DNA of 64,000 bases, taken from the NCBI RefSeq assembly GCF_023078275.1, contig NC_062978.1, forward strand, positions 9,748,585 to 9,812,584, read 5' to 3'. Shown here in pieces: positions 12,391-22,299 of the stretch (the first letter of the stretch is position 1; each line of letters starts with the position of its first letter). The notes beneath the pieces are model-generated. The model searched no databases and had not been told where the DNA came from. It worked only from the letters and a program-made list of their open reading frames with translations. This DNA is from Leguminivora glycinivorella. Its lineage: Eukaryota; Arthropoda; Insecta; Lepidoptera; Tortricidae. A program made the position numbers and the translations under genes.

Positions 12391-12394
12391 AAAA

Positions 12395-12490
12395 TGACGA
12401 GCACCACCAGTGGTGAAGGCCGGATTCGAACCGGCGTCTTTAGCAATCCGGGCTAACGCCATGAACCCCTAGGCCACCTCGCCACAGCAT
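12395..12490 (-). mobile_element. tRNA-derived SINE head
   Basis: On the minus strand a tRNA-like head starts GGCGAGGTGGCCTAGGGG, with an A-box-like segment and a perfect B box GGTTCGAATCC, then continues into CACCACTGGTGGTGCTCGTC. It lacks a complete cloverleaf and runs on into non-tRNA sequence, so it is a SINE and not a tRNA gene. Confidence 0.65.
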
Positions 12491-12509
12491 CGCGCATAGT
12501 AGTGTGACT

Positions 12510-13170
12510 ACATAAAAAACACAAATCAAAATATTTGTTAAAATAATTTGATTTGTTCCCATAGTTGGGTTTAAAAATGTCAAATTAACAAGTTTTGTTT
12601 ACAACTTGGCAAAGAAGAGTAGAAATAGAACTATTTTTTTATCCTACTAATAGTAGCACCTAGTAGCAACACTTACTGTTCTCATACAAAAGTGAATAAA
12701 TAGTTGCCACTTGCAAAACGGTTTACATAATGGCGCCCGTATTATTTTCTATTTTTCACCAGGCTGTATATAGTCACTACTTTTAAAAAAACTTGTATCT
12801 TCGTCTGTCAATGAAAAGAAAATTGTAGTAAGTATGTATGAAATGCATATAGACTTACTGCGTTTTAACTTTGAGGAACAGCGTGATACGAGATTTTTGA
12901 AAAGTAGTGACGATATGTGTTATTTTCTCTTGTAACAAACAATGAGCAGATCCTCGCATTCCTAATCCGCGGGCATGCGTTGCGATCGATCCGCCGCCCG
13001 CTTGCATTTTATTGTCCCGGAAACCGGCCCGCCCGACATGTCGCACTCGCTGTTTCAAGCTTAACAACGGTTTACGCGGTTTAGGATACAGGAATTTACA
13101 ATTTGTCTTGTTGGTTGGTGATTTGATTAGAATACCCATGATTTTACACGTTGTTAGTCAGTTATTCGTG
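12510..13170. other. no recognisable gene
   Basis: Mixed AT-rich DNA with a GC-rich island near 12955-13040. A minus-strand frame here (12855-13139) has no recognisable motif and was not accepted as a gene. Confidence 0.45.
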
Positions 13171-13235
13171 TAGGTAAATATAAATGGTAAAATCATGGGT
13201 AATTCACCCATGATTTTACCATTTATATTTACCTA
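13171..13235. repeat. perfect 30-bp inverted repeat with 5-base loop
   Basis: Arm 13171-13200 (starting TAGGTAAATATAAATGG) and arm 13206-13235 are exact reverse complements separated by AATTC. A further copy of the inner word ACCCATGATTTTAC lies just upstream at 13134-13147. Confidence 0.9.
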
Positions 13236-14465
13236 TTTACGTTAGACTACCCGTTATTGGTGAGTTACTTATTTGTTGCACTGCTGGTTAGTAATTTGCT
13301 TTAGAATAATTATGGTTTTCTATTTTTTTATCGTTCTTGGTTATAGTTATCTGTTTCAGAATTAAAACAGTTACCTATTTAGGTACCTATGATTTCCAAT
13401 TTTTCTTATTTTCGGTTACCAATACCACATTATAATTTTTAAGCACCTAAATTGGTTTTAGCAATTTGCCGAGGTGATTGATAGTAGTTAAATTTACGAG
13501 ATTTTGGAAATCAAATGGTGACAGACCAATGATTACTGGGATTAAAGGAACGAAATACACGAAAATAAGAATACAATGCCTACCTACTCGCCGGGATTGA
13601 GTCAATGTTGTCTCAATTCCTTATCGGCGTCGCACCTGACCAGGCTGGATCGATTCACATCTCCGTTTATCGGTTGTTGATTCAAAGATTCGGGGTTTGA
13701 TAAAAATCTTGTAGAATTTTTAAGCTTTGGTAGACCCAGAGTCACAGCAAACTAAGTTGGCAGTGATCTTGATATCCCCGCTTGCAGAATTTTACTTAAT
13801 CGTCGTACTTACAAGTTTGATATTAAATTAACAGCGGGCCTGTCAAAATCGCTGCCCACTTAGCTTGGTGATCCTAACTGTAAATTTTGCCGGCAGTTTT
13901 AAAGTTATATTATGATTCGGCAATCATAACCGCAATTTATATTTTACTATGTATCAGTCTACTTAACTCATTTTACCAATTTTCTTTTTCACTTAATCAT
14001 TCGTCACTCAAGTCTAATGTTTCTTCCTTGAACCAAGTAAATCTACTAATAATAAAGTAGGTAACGCTAATTACTTTCACGCCTTAATGAAATCTCTACG
14101 TTTGTCACAAAAGTTAAACAAAACTTCACAGACACGTTGATTAATAGGGAGCAGATGTGCCATCCTGCCATGTGAGAAGGGAATTCTACTTGAGAATAGT
14201 GGTAAGGCACTAGCCCCACTGAAGGCGAGGAAGCGATTAGCTATATCAATTATTTTTTCGCTCAAGAAAGGAAAAAAAAATACTAGGTCGCTTTGTTAAA
14301 AGTTTAATTGATTTCTATATTTTTAATTAGACTTGCTCAGTATGTATGCGCAATTGCGCACACAAGCATAGCGCGAGTTATGGAAAAAGTTAGAGAGTTA
14401 TGAAATTTCTAGTACCTACCATAAGTAAATTATTTAAATCAAGGTAAAAAAACAATAAATGTTGA
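13236..14465. other. no recognisable gene
   Basis: Intergenic DNA, no supported feature. Confidence 0.5.
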
Positions 14466-14604
14466 TATACTCTGTCAAACAAGTCTGTCAGTAAATAAGA
14501 ACAAAGAAAACTATAGGTATCCTTTTCTATAGCACCCTAAAGAAAAGGATGCATATAGTTTTCTTTGTTCTTACTTACTGACAGACTTGTTTGACAAAGT
14601 ATAC
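14466..14604. mobile_element. foldback MITE, copy 1 (Tc1/mariner-like)
   Basis: Almost wholly palindromic: the arms begin TATACTCTGTCAAACAAGTC and end with the complement. A second copy is at 62011-62150. TA dinucleotides at both ends fit TA target duplication. No coding sequence. Confidence 0.75.
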
Positions 14605-15188
14605 AAAGTTTTTCATGAAAATGTGAGAAGATAAAAAAAGGGCCATAATAATAGTGCAAACTCGGGTCTTTAAATCGCTCCAGAAATCCTTCGCAATTTA
14701 ACTATACCTTCATAAACAAGGTAAGGTACAGCGGGGCAAATTTCGACTGGGGGCCAATTGTAACTAATCCATTTTTTCCATTATTACACTATGATGTTGA
14801 GTTCTACATGTATCCACTGAACACGCCTACCATACCTATATATAACCGGTGGACACTCTATTTAATAATGCAAACATTGTAAAACATGGAAAAAATGGTC
14901 TACTTACATTTGCCTCCCAGTCGAGGTTTGCCCCGCTGTACCTTAAGCAACTTACGCTCCATATTGCACAATGTGCTATTTATTTATAAATTCTTCTAAA
15001 ATGGCACTATTTCTGTACATCTCAACTATTGTATGCACGCATGGAAACGCGCCTTAACGCCTCAGAATAGGGCACGGAGATAACGTTAATGGGGTGTAAG
15101 AACATAGATACGGCTATTTTGGGAGATGGATCAACAAATATGTGCGTCTGAGTGTTATTAACGGAAGTGGCTGAAAGGGCCTGGCCCC
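14605..15188. repeat. intergenic DNA with a diffuse inverted repeat
   Basis: The words AAGGTACAGCGGGGCAAATT (about 14722) and GCCCCGCTGTACCTTA (about 14931) face each other across some 200 bp, consistent with a further MITE. The rest is unremarkable. Confidence 0.45.
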
Positions 15189-15333
15189 GTAGCCGAATGG
15201 CATTTCTCCGACGCCAAACGAAAGCGATACGCCGCTGGCTCTGTCGCGCCAATACGCAAGCGCGATAGAGATAGATATCTACTAGCGCTTCGTTTCGTGA
15301 GCGTTTCGTGAGCGATTGTGCCATTCGGCTAGC
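15189..15333. mobile_element. MITE with TAGCCGAATGGCA termini, copy 1
   Basis: The termini GTAGCCGAATGGCATTTCTC and GTGCCATTCGGCTA form an inverted pair. The interior includes CTGGCTCTGTCGCGCCAATA and GATAGAGATAGATATCTAC. A second copy lies at 56669-56823. Confidence 0.7.
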
Positions 15334-15439
15334 CACCCTGATAAACTTCTGAGTTTACTAAAATAGAGTTCGACTTCTTTTTCTCATTGATATGTGTTAA
15401 TGATAATATAATATAGTCGTTTCAGCGAACGGTCTCATA

Positions 15440-15720
15440 GCGAAGAGTCTCGACCAACATCTTAAGAGACTCTCGCTAGGTGGCTGGATCAAGGGTCAGA
15501 TGCAGAAGGCGGTGATCTTGGACACAGCGCGGATAGTCCGACGGTTCCTCTCTCTGCAGCCCTAACCACCGGCAGCTTGGGCCCTGCCCCGCTGCTGGCG
15601 GCACCCTAGGTTAGGTTTTTTATAATGTGTTTATATGTTTTTTATATTGTTTTGTATGTGTTTTTGTATTTTACTTTTATATTCATATTATAAACAGCCT
15701 AACCTAAGAAGAAAAATAAA
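15440..15720 (+). pseudogene. LINE C-terminus and 3' UTR fragment
   Basis: One frame reads HLKRLSLGGWIKGQMQKAVI then DTARIVRRFLSLQP and a stop near 15568, which looks like the end of a LINE ORF2. It is followed by GC-rich sequence and an AT-rich tail (CAGCCTAACCTAAGAAGAAA) near 15700. Upstream frames are broken, so only the 3' end is present. Confidence 0.6.
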
Positions 15721-15917
15721 CAAAGGAGATATAATATTAATATTAGGTATAAGTAGATGCTCATTTTTTTTGTAAATTGACCGTTTATTACTATGAGAGC
15801 TATACGGTAGTGCTAAAAGATCAGCTTAAATAAAATCATTAATACTTATCATTATACGTAACCGAGAAGTGAAAAACTACAAAATCATAGCGAGTATAAA
15901 ATCATGGTATTGAGGCC

Positions 15918-16015
15918 CTCTTGCACCAACCACTTAACTCAGGGTTAGTGGGCTGTCGACTGTTAAATTCCATATAAAATGGAGGGTTAACCCTCCATTT
16001 TCGTTGGTGCAAGTG
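15918..16015. mobile_element. small palindromic MITE (TTGCACCAACC type)
   Basis: The ends TCTTGCACCAACCACTTAAC and CGTTGGTGCAAGTGA are inverted. An internal inverted pair, ATGGAGGGTTAACCCTCCAT, sits near the right end. Half of a similar end occurs near 51351. Confidence 0.55.
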
Positions 16016-17806
16016 ACCCTAAGAGGTAAAATTTATCCCCATCCTCTGTCACCCGTTGGTCAAGCACATTAGCACGCCATAGAGAGTTTGAACCGAAATG
16101 TTTTTATTTCATTTCATATTTTATTGTTATTAAGAGAAATTTCTTCTCACAGGGAATAATACCCACTCAGTGAATTTTCTCGGGAACGGCACTATTTATA
16201 AAACTTTTTAGTATAATAAAAAAAATACTTTCCTTTTCCTACGCTTTTATTTAGCTACACGACTGTATTAAGGGCAATGTCTCATGTGTGTGATATAAAG
16301 GTACGAGGAGTCATACAGCCTTCAAAGCCAGAGTAATTTGCGACATAATGAGCCGCTTATTATATCCTGAAAGGCTTCGTTCCAGGGGATAACGAGGTGA
16401 GGAAACTTCCAAATAAAATAAGATATCCTTGAGATTGTGGAGAACTTATTCGGTACTCGTGCACGGGTAGTACTGGTTGTGTCTTTAAACGTAATTTTTC
16501 TTTATGGTACGATTCTCATGTAGCGGATTGTGGTGAATACTTAACTACTCAATAATAAAATAAAAAAAATTGATTACCTAAGACAAAAATAATATTACAT
16601 GAATAAACAATTTAATTATAAAACCTAAAACTACTTAAATCTAAAAGAAACAAAACTAATCTTAAAATAACTAAAAACTACTTCGCTGGGCCTTGGTACT
16701 GACTGTACTGTTTTTCAATGATTGGTAGTAGATTGATCGTAAATTCTCCAAATATAAACAAACTAAAATGCGTTAAACATCTTTTGCTTTCATTAAATCA
16801 AATCACTAAAGCTAGGTTAAAAGTCAAAACGGAAGGTCACAGTAACTTACTTGTTAATAGACGTAACGTAAGTAATAAAAATCTCTCCCACTAATACATC
16901 CGGCAAGACGATAAAGTCGGCACCTCATAAAACTGCTATTAATACCCTAATGCTGTTCCTCTGTTATCGATGACAGCTGTCGGGAATCCTATTAGGAAAG
17001 TTGGTTTTGCGTTTAACTGACGTATTCGAATGATGCTGTTAAGATGTGTATAAGATGTCACAGAGTTTGTCAGTGTAAAAAGTGAGAGTGACGTTTCTTA
17101 AGACGCTGACAGCACCCAATGGCCTTGACGCTAGCGTACACTGTCTAATCTTATGGGAGAAAGTGAGAGCGCGATGTCACTAAAAGAGGGCGGATAGGTA
17201 CGAAAAGTGCGGAAAAACATTAAAATAAAAAAGAAAGATGCATTATTTGTGCAAAATGTTTCGTTACTGTTTTAGATATGTACCTATATATTTGTTATTA
17301 TAATATTAACAAGTGAATAATTGAACGACACACAACCGTTTAATGACGAACTCGAGACCAATCTTTGCAATTTTTTTCTATCGAGCCGATTTCATTAAAT
17401 CGTGTATCGAGTACGGCTATGTTCTTTGAAATATAATGAATGATAACATATAATTTACTTGCCTTACTAAGACTAATAGTTTGTCTTAAAAAACTGCGCA
17501 AGTAACATCAATTTTACGCAATTGGGTGTTGTCAGCCCCTTAAAACAAAAACACAGTTTTGAGTCTATATCGTATCCAGATCTAATTTTGGCCGTATATT
17601 ATAGTTTGAATCGGGCTGTAAGCGTATTTAAAACCAACATCGTGCTTGGGACTCAGGACTGTAGCTATGCACGTAGGTAGTCGTACTTGACGTACTTCTA
17701 CTTACATAGGTATAGTTAAGCACTATAATATAACTACAGTAATGGAGTGAGATAGTTTACGCAAAAATTGTATAAACAAACCAATAATATTGAACAAGTA
17801 TATCGT
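16016..17806. other. no recognisable gene
   Basis: Nearly 1.8 kb of AT-rich intergenic DNA. No exon-like block, RNA gene or repeat could be supported. Confidence 0.5.
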
Positions 17807-17880
17807 CGCCTAGCACCCATAGTATAAGCTCTGCTTAGTTTGGGGCTGGGTTGATCTGTGTAAGGTGTCCCCAATATTAT
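17807..17880 (+). mobile_element. 3' fragment of SINE family A
   Basis: Matches the 3' part of the SINEs at 31193-31432 and 62699-63153: TCGTCGCCTAGCACCCATAG, then TTAGTTTGGGGCTGGGTTGA and GTAAGGTGTCCCCAATA. The tRNA-like head is missing. Confidence 0.65.
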
Positions 17881-18410
17881 TTTATTTTTATTTAGATACA
17901 GCTACGCGATTAATTAAACGCATCTATTGCCGGCAAACTCCAAATTGAGCGGGGTGAAAATACTTAACACATAAGCACCACTTCCAATTAGCCTATCTAG
18001 ACGGCTAAACAGCATATCCTCAATGTAGCAGGCAGTCTAGCACAGCCTCATTGTGTTCAAGGGCTCTACAGATGTCTCCGGGCACACTTCACACGCGTGC
18101 TATGCAGCTTATTGCTTAGCTTTATAGTTGGCGTGTATGTGACTTACCTACTTGCTGTAATTGAAGGGCTGATTTTAGATGGACCTTAAATAATTTGTAA
18201 GGAGAAAGTGTAACGAAAAAAAAATAAAATCGTTCAATAGAGAGCTCAAATCGATTGCGATTTTGTATACCCAACCGCATTCCTTCTTAATACATGTTGT
18301 TTGTTTAGTCATCTGCATTGAAACGTAAAAATCTCAATGTGAAACTCAATTAAACTAAGTAGTTCAGAATGTAATATTAATTCATGTGTTTCAAGTTGAT
18401 TTAATAGATA

Positions 18411-19077
18411 TTTGTTATACAAGGGGGCAAAATTGTATTTTAACACACGAGAAGTAAAATACATTTGCACCCGAGTGTAACACAAAACTTTTCCCCTCAC
18501 TATAGCCACAGTATAATAAAGAGTACTATCGTACAGTATGGCCACTACCGCTCCCCGCTGAAAGAGCCGCCCACCCCCTGTCGGTTACCTCACAGTTACC
18601 GCATGTCAAAAACGCGAACAGTCAACCTGTCATATCTCACTCACACAAGCATGGTACGCGTTCACCTACACGAGCTTAGAATGTGTGCTAGGAACGCGCC
18701 TCTTTCATATATTTGATCGCCAGTGACCAAGATGTGCTATAGCGAGGAAACTATTTACAACACAAAAAATGCGTTTTCCCCTCACTAGCTCGGAAACACG
18801 TGTTTTGTCCTTTAATATCAGCGGGCAAAAACGCATTTTATCCACTAGTGGGTAAAGTAATTTGACCTTGAATAAAGTCAAATTAACTGCTTTAAAATGG
18901 ATAAAAGTAGGTGAATCTAGTAATAAACATGATTTACCACCTGTGGAACTACTGGAAGGAGTGATAAACGCATTTTTTGCGTTGTAGTTTCCTCGCTATA
19001 TAGTGAAGGGAAAAGTTTTGTGTTACACTCGGGTGCAAATGTATTTTACTTCTCGTGTGTTAAAAAACTCGCAAGTT
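18411..19077. repeat. left part of interspersed repeat H, split by two insertions
   Basis: Positions 18770-19077 match the left half of the intact repeat at 52937-53225 (TTTTCCCCTCACTAGCTCGG to CTCGCAAGTT). The segment 18411-18506 is an inverted piece of the same family (CAAGGGGGCAAAATTG to CCCCTCACTATAGC). A 230-bp element is inserted at 18507. The LTR retroelement interrupts the repeat at 19078 and the repeat resumes at 30342. Confidence 0.75.
18507..18736. mobile_element. 230-bp CACA/TGTG element, copy 1
   Basis: Starts CACAGTATAATAAAGAG and ends TGTG, flanked by the 7-bp direct repeat CTATAGC (18500-18506 and 18737-18743). It interrupts repeat H, whose sequence on either side is continuous in other copies. 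A second copy at 62878-63101 has its own 7-bp duplication. No coding capacity; the superfamily is unknown. Confidence 0.8.
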
Positions 19078-19720
19078 TGTAACAGAACAAGCGTCTATGA
19101 CGAGGAAATGGACTCGTTATTACATATAAAACTTACGGCGAATCAACTTTTCCTTGACCAACTATTTGGTGCATATTTCCTTTGGGATTTCATTGGATAT
19201 TTTGACAAATAATATCTTTGAAGCTTTATCACATGTATAGTCACGTCTTCACTCATAAAATTCACTGTTATTCGATGCAAAACAGGTTGGAAAAACATAT
19301 TTATCAACAAACTACGTTCACATGGACGGAATACTGACACTGACAGTTGTCAGCTGCGTAACGTTCCGATATTATGTCTGGATTTCATTTACAAGTCAAA
19401 GAAATAATAATGACTAATATTGGTTATTATGCTTCCTGAGTATATCATTCAATGTAACATTTAGTAACAGATAAAATATTTCATTGCGAAATTACTTACA
19501 AAATAAATAAGAATGTTCCACAAAATAATATTTAAGTAAAAATATTTGCGAATCGCTCCACTATTGGACTACATAGGTATCAATATCAATAGCTCTGTCT
19601 CTCTCTAAAACACGTGTACTCGGCACGTGTTGATAAGCAAACATCCGTGTGTTAATCGTGAACTCTAATGCATAGGGCATAAGACTTAGTAAACAAAGCA
19701 CACGATTGAGTAGCCATCTT

Positions 19721-19832
19721 GTCGGAAGTCCGATGTCAGAAGTCGGAAGTCGAATGTCAGAAGTCGGAAGTCGGATGTCAGAAGTCGAATGTCAGAAGTC
19801 GGAAGTCGGATGTCGAAAGTCGGAAGTCGGAG
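19721..19832 (+). repeat. 16-unit heptamer array in the 5' LTR
   Basis: Sixteen consecutive 7-bp units (GTCGGAA, GTCGGAT, GTCAGAA, GTCGAAT and variants) end 8 bp before the TATA box. The placement suggests an upstream activating array; that role is inferred. Confidence 0.9.
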
Positions 19833-19840
19833 ATAGAATC

Positions 19841-19876
19841 TATAAAAGGGTCGGAGCGAGCCGACGCGGGTCATTC
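19841..19876 (+). promoter_or_regulatory. 5' LTR core promoter
   Basis: TATAAAAGG at 19841; TCATTC initiator at 19871-19876 with its A at 19873, 32 bp downstream. Between them TCGGAGCGAGCCGA can form a short hairpin. The predicted RNA start defines the U3/R boundary. Confidence 0.75.
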
Positions 19877-22086
19877 TTACAATATCCACAAGACTAACAG
19901 TGTCTCTGGCTTTCGTGTGTTATACTGGTGAGTGAAGTTGTTCTGCTATTATTTCTCTGTTTGTTTTTACTTGGAAATTATTCTAAGTGATTGTAAACTT
20001 TGAAATTGTGTCTCTGTTTGATTGTGCGGGGACAATATCGTCGTACAGTTGAACCTAGACCTGTGGTGGAATTGCTTTACTGTCAGTTGTGGGGTTATTT
20101 TAGTGTTCTATTTATAGTGTGGTGTTACATTTAAATTGATGTGTATAGTGAAGTTTTCTGTGCTTTGTTTCATGAGTGCCGTTAAGCAATACAAAGACTG
20201 GGTCGATGTATGGCTGGTGCTTGGAGATAAGTCTGTGTTTGGTTTTGTAGGGAGTAATTCTTGCAAAACTAAGCTTAGATTATAGCACGTAAAGGAAACT
20301 TCACTCGTTTGTTTAGTTGGTCAGTAAAATTGAATTTAGTAATTTTCTATGGTGTTATTTTGTGAAAGTTATAAGCCAGATCATTGTTTGTGACAGACTG
20401 TTGTCCGGCTAGGCGCTTCTTCCCTTACGGTGTCAAATAAGAGGCGTTTAGGGGTCTTTTTGTTCCAAGTGGAGGCTTGGGCGTCTTTATTTACTTACAA
20501 AAGGCGTATTTTCTCACCGGTCTCAAAGAGTCCAACTGTTAGATGGAAGTGAGGACTTTCACGATTGACGAAAGACATTAGGAGTAATCCTTGCTCACTG
20601 AAGTCGGCAGTATTTGAGGCTGGGGTCCTATATATATATATATTTATTTACTCGGTGCTCTAGTCCATGCTGGCGTTGGTTGCTGGGGATTTCGGTTGTG
20701 ATCGATCCACATCTAAGTAAAGTTAATCGCAGCTGGGTCTCTCATGTGGCTGGTACTGGTGTGTCCTAGAATACTGGATATATACACGGATAGGGCGATC
20801 TACTCTCTGCTACCCTAGCCCGCGGGCAAGAGCAGAGGGGGGGATAAGAACACAAGCCTATAGGTTGCCTATCTCAGCTTCGCTGGCTGAACAGTACAGC
20901 TTATGGTAGGGATACACTTGTGCATATTTTGAACTCAAGATCTATGGTAAGTGACGGTCTGTGTTTCAGATATGCTAGAGTAGGAAAAACGATAGGATTA
21001 GGGTAGAGTCACACACTATTTCTATGAAAGTAGAGTACTATTATGATTGGTCTTGGAATATAATTGGTCAACGTGTATTGTGGAGAAATAATTTAACTAC
21101 TACTATTTATATGGTTTAAATGGATTTTAAATGTGGTGTTTATTATCTTAAAATATGTGGTAAAACTGGTAATTTATAAAACCTCTCATTACTTAATTTA
21201 TCTGAGTGAAATAAATAATTGTGGTAGCAATTTCTGATTCTTCGTGTAGCATCGAGCCAGTGAGTGTTGCTAACTAGTTTTCAAGGTGAATTCTATCAAG
21301 TTGGTTAGGGAAACAAACTATTCTTTGGAATAAAAAGCATAGGTTTGTTATAGGGCCCAGTGGCATGCGAGCGCCGTCCACTGATGACAAGTCAAAAGCT
21401 TCAAGGAGTTACTAGACTTACTTACTTCGTTCTCAGTGGTAGCAACTACTCGGGGCCTTGATGATACATTAGAAGGATCGAGAAGTTATGGTCTATTAGC
21501 AGTATTGGGAAAAAGGGGGGTTTAGCTAGGGAAAAAGAAACAAAACAAAAAGGGGGTTAGTTCGTAGATAGATAGCCCTTCAGGCTTACTTGCTTAGGAT
21601 CCTGATAAAGTGGTTTGATCAGGTCAGGGGTCCTATTCCACATCGCAAGTTCGTACCCAAATCAGGACCACTAATAAGGCGTAGTGGATGATTAACAAAA
21701 TATTTTTTAATATTTATTTCATGTATGTTTCACTCACTAACTTTTATTCTAAAATTCCTTCATCACGTCATTAATTTTCTCACTCATAACTTTCTAGGCC
21801 TAAATCTAATAAAATACTCTTCTATAACACTATGTTATTATGCTACAATAACCTTTATTCTTCTTTAAAATATAAATAAATAAAAATTTAAATATTAGTC
21901 AAAAATACAGCTGATACTCATTAAAGGATCTGGGTTATTGCGGTTCACATCGAAGGGTTCTACTTATTCACGCTAGACGATCACAAGGCCAAATTTACGG
22001 GGTATTTTTAAAGGGGGGTTAGTAATACTAATGGTTAGTCAAGTAAGTAAGTAAATAAGTAAGGTGAGCGGAGGTTTAGTTACATT

Positions 22087-22134
22087 TGGTTCCGTGCCCA
22101 AGGGATCTAAGATGTGCTCTATAGAACACATCTT
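22087..22134 (+). promoter_or_regulatory. candidate primer-binding site and adjacent palindrome
   Basis: Two bases after the LTR comes TGGTTCCGTGCCCAAGGG, which starts with the TGG expected opposite a tRNA CCA end; the primer tRNA was not identified. At 22109-22134 lies a nearly perfect palindrome (AAGATGTG...CACATCTT around CTATAG). A self-complementary hairpin here resembles a retroviral dimerisation signal by position; the function is inferred. Confidence 0.5.
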
Positions 22135-22299
22135 GGATACCAAGGTTTACAAATAAATAATATAGTTGCCAGGCTACTTTTGGTGCCGAGCAACCAGAAT
22201 TTTAATAACCTTATTTTATTAGCCTTACCAGGCTACATTTGTTGCTGTGAAGACGAGTGGGTGTGCTGTATTTCTGACTTATTTCATCTCTAAATAAAA

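Larger units (their letters stand above)
19078..22084 (+). repeat. 5' LTR, 3007 bp
   Basis: TGTAACAG ... GTTACA. Judged from the promoter, U3 is about 795 bp (19078-19872), and R plus U5 make up the remaining 2.2 kb. Such a long transcribed LTR portion is unusual. A donor-like CTG|GTGAGT at 19927/19928, about 55 bp after the start site, suggests the leader can be spliced. Confidence 0.9.

Noticed and set aside
12395..12490. Working tRNA genes here and at 31345-31432, 46600-46660 and 62165-62275
   Set aside because: B boxes are good, but cloverleafs are incomplete and the sequence continues into SINE bodies present in several copies.
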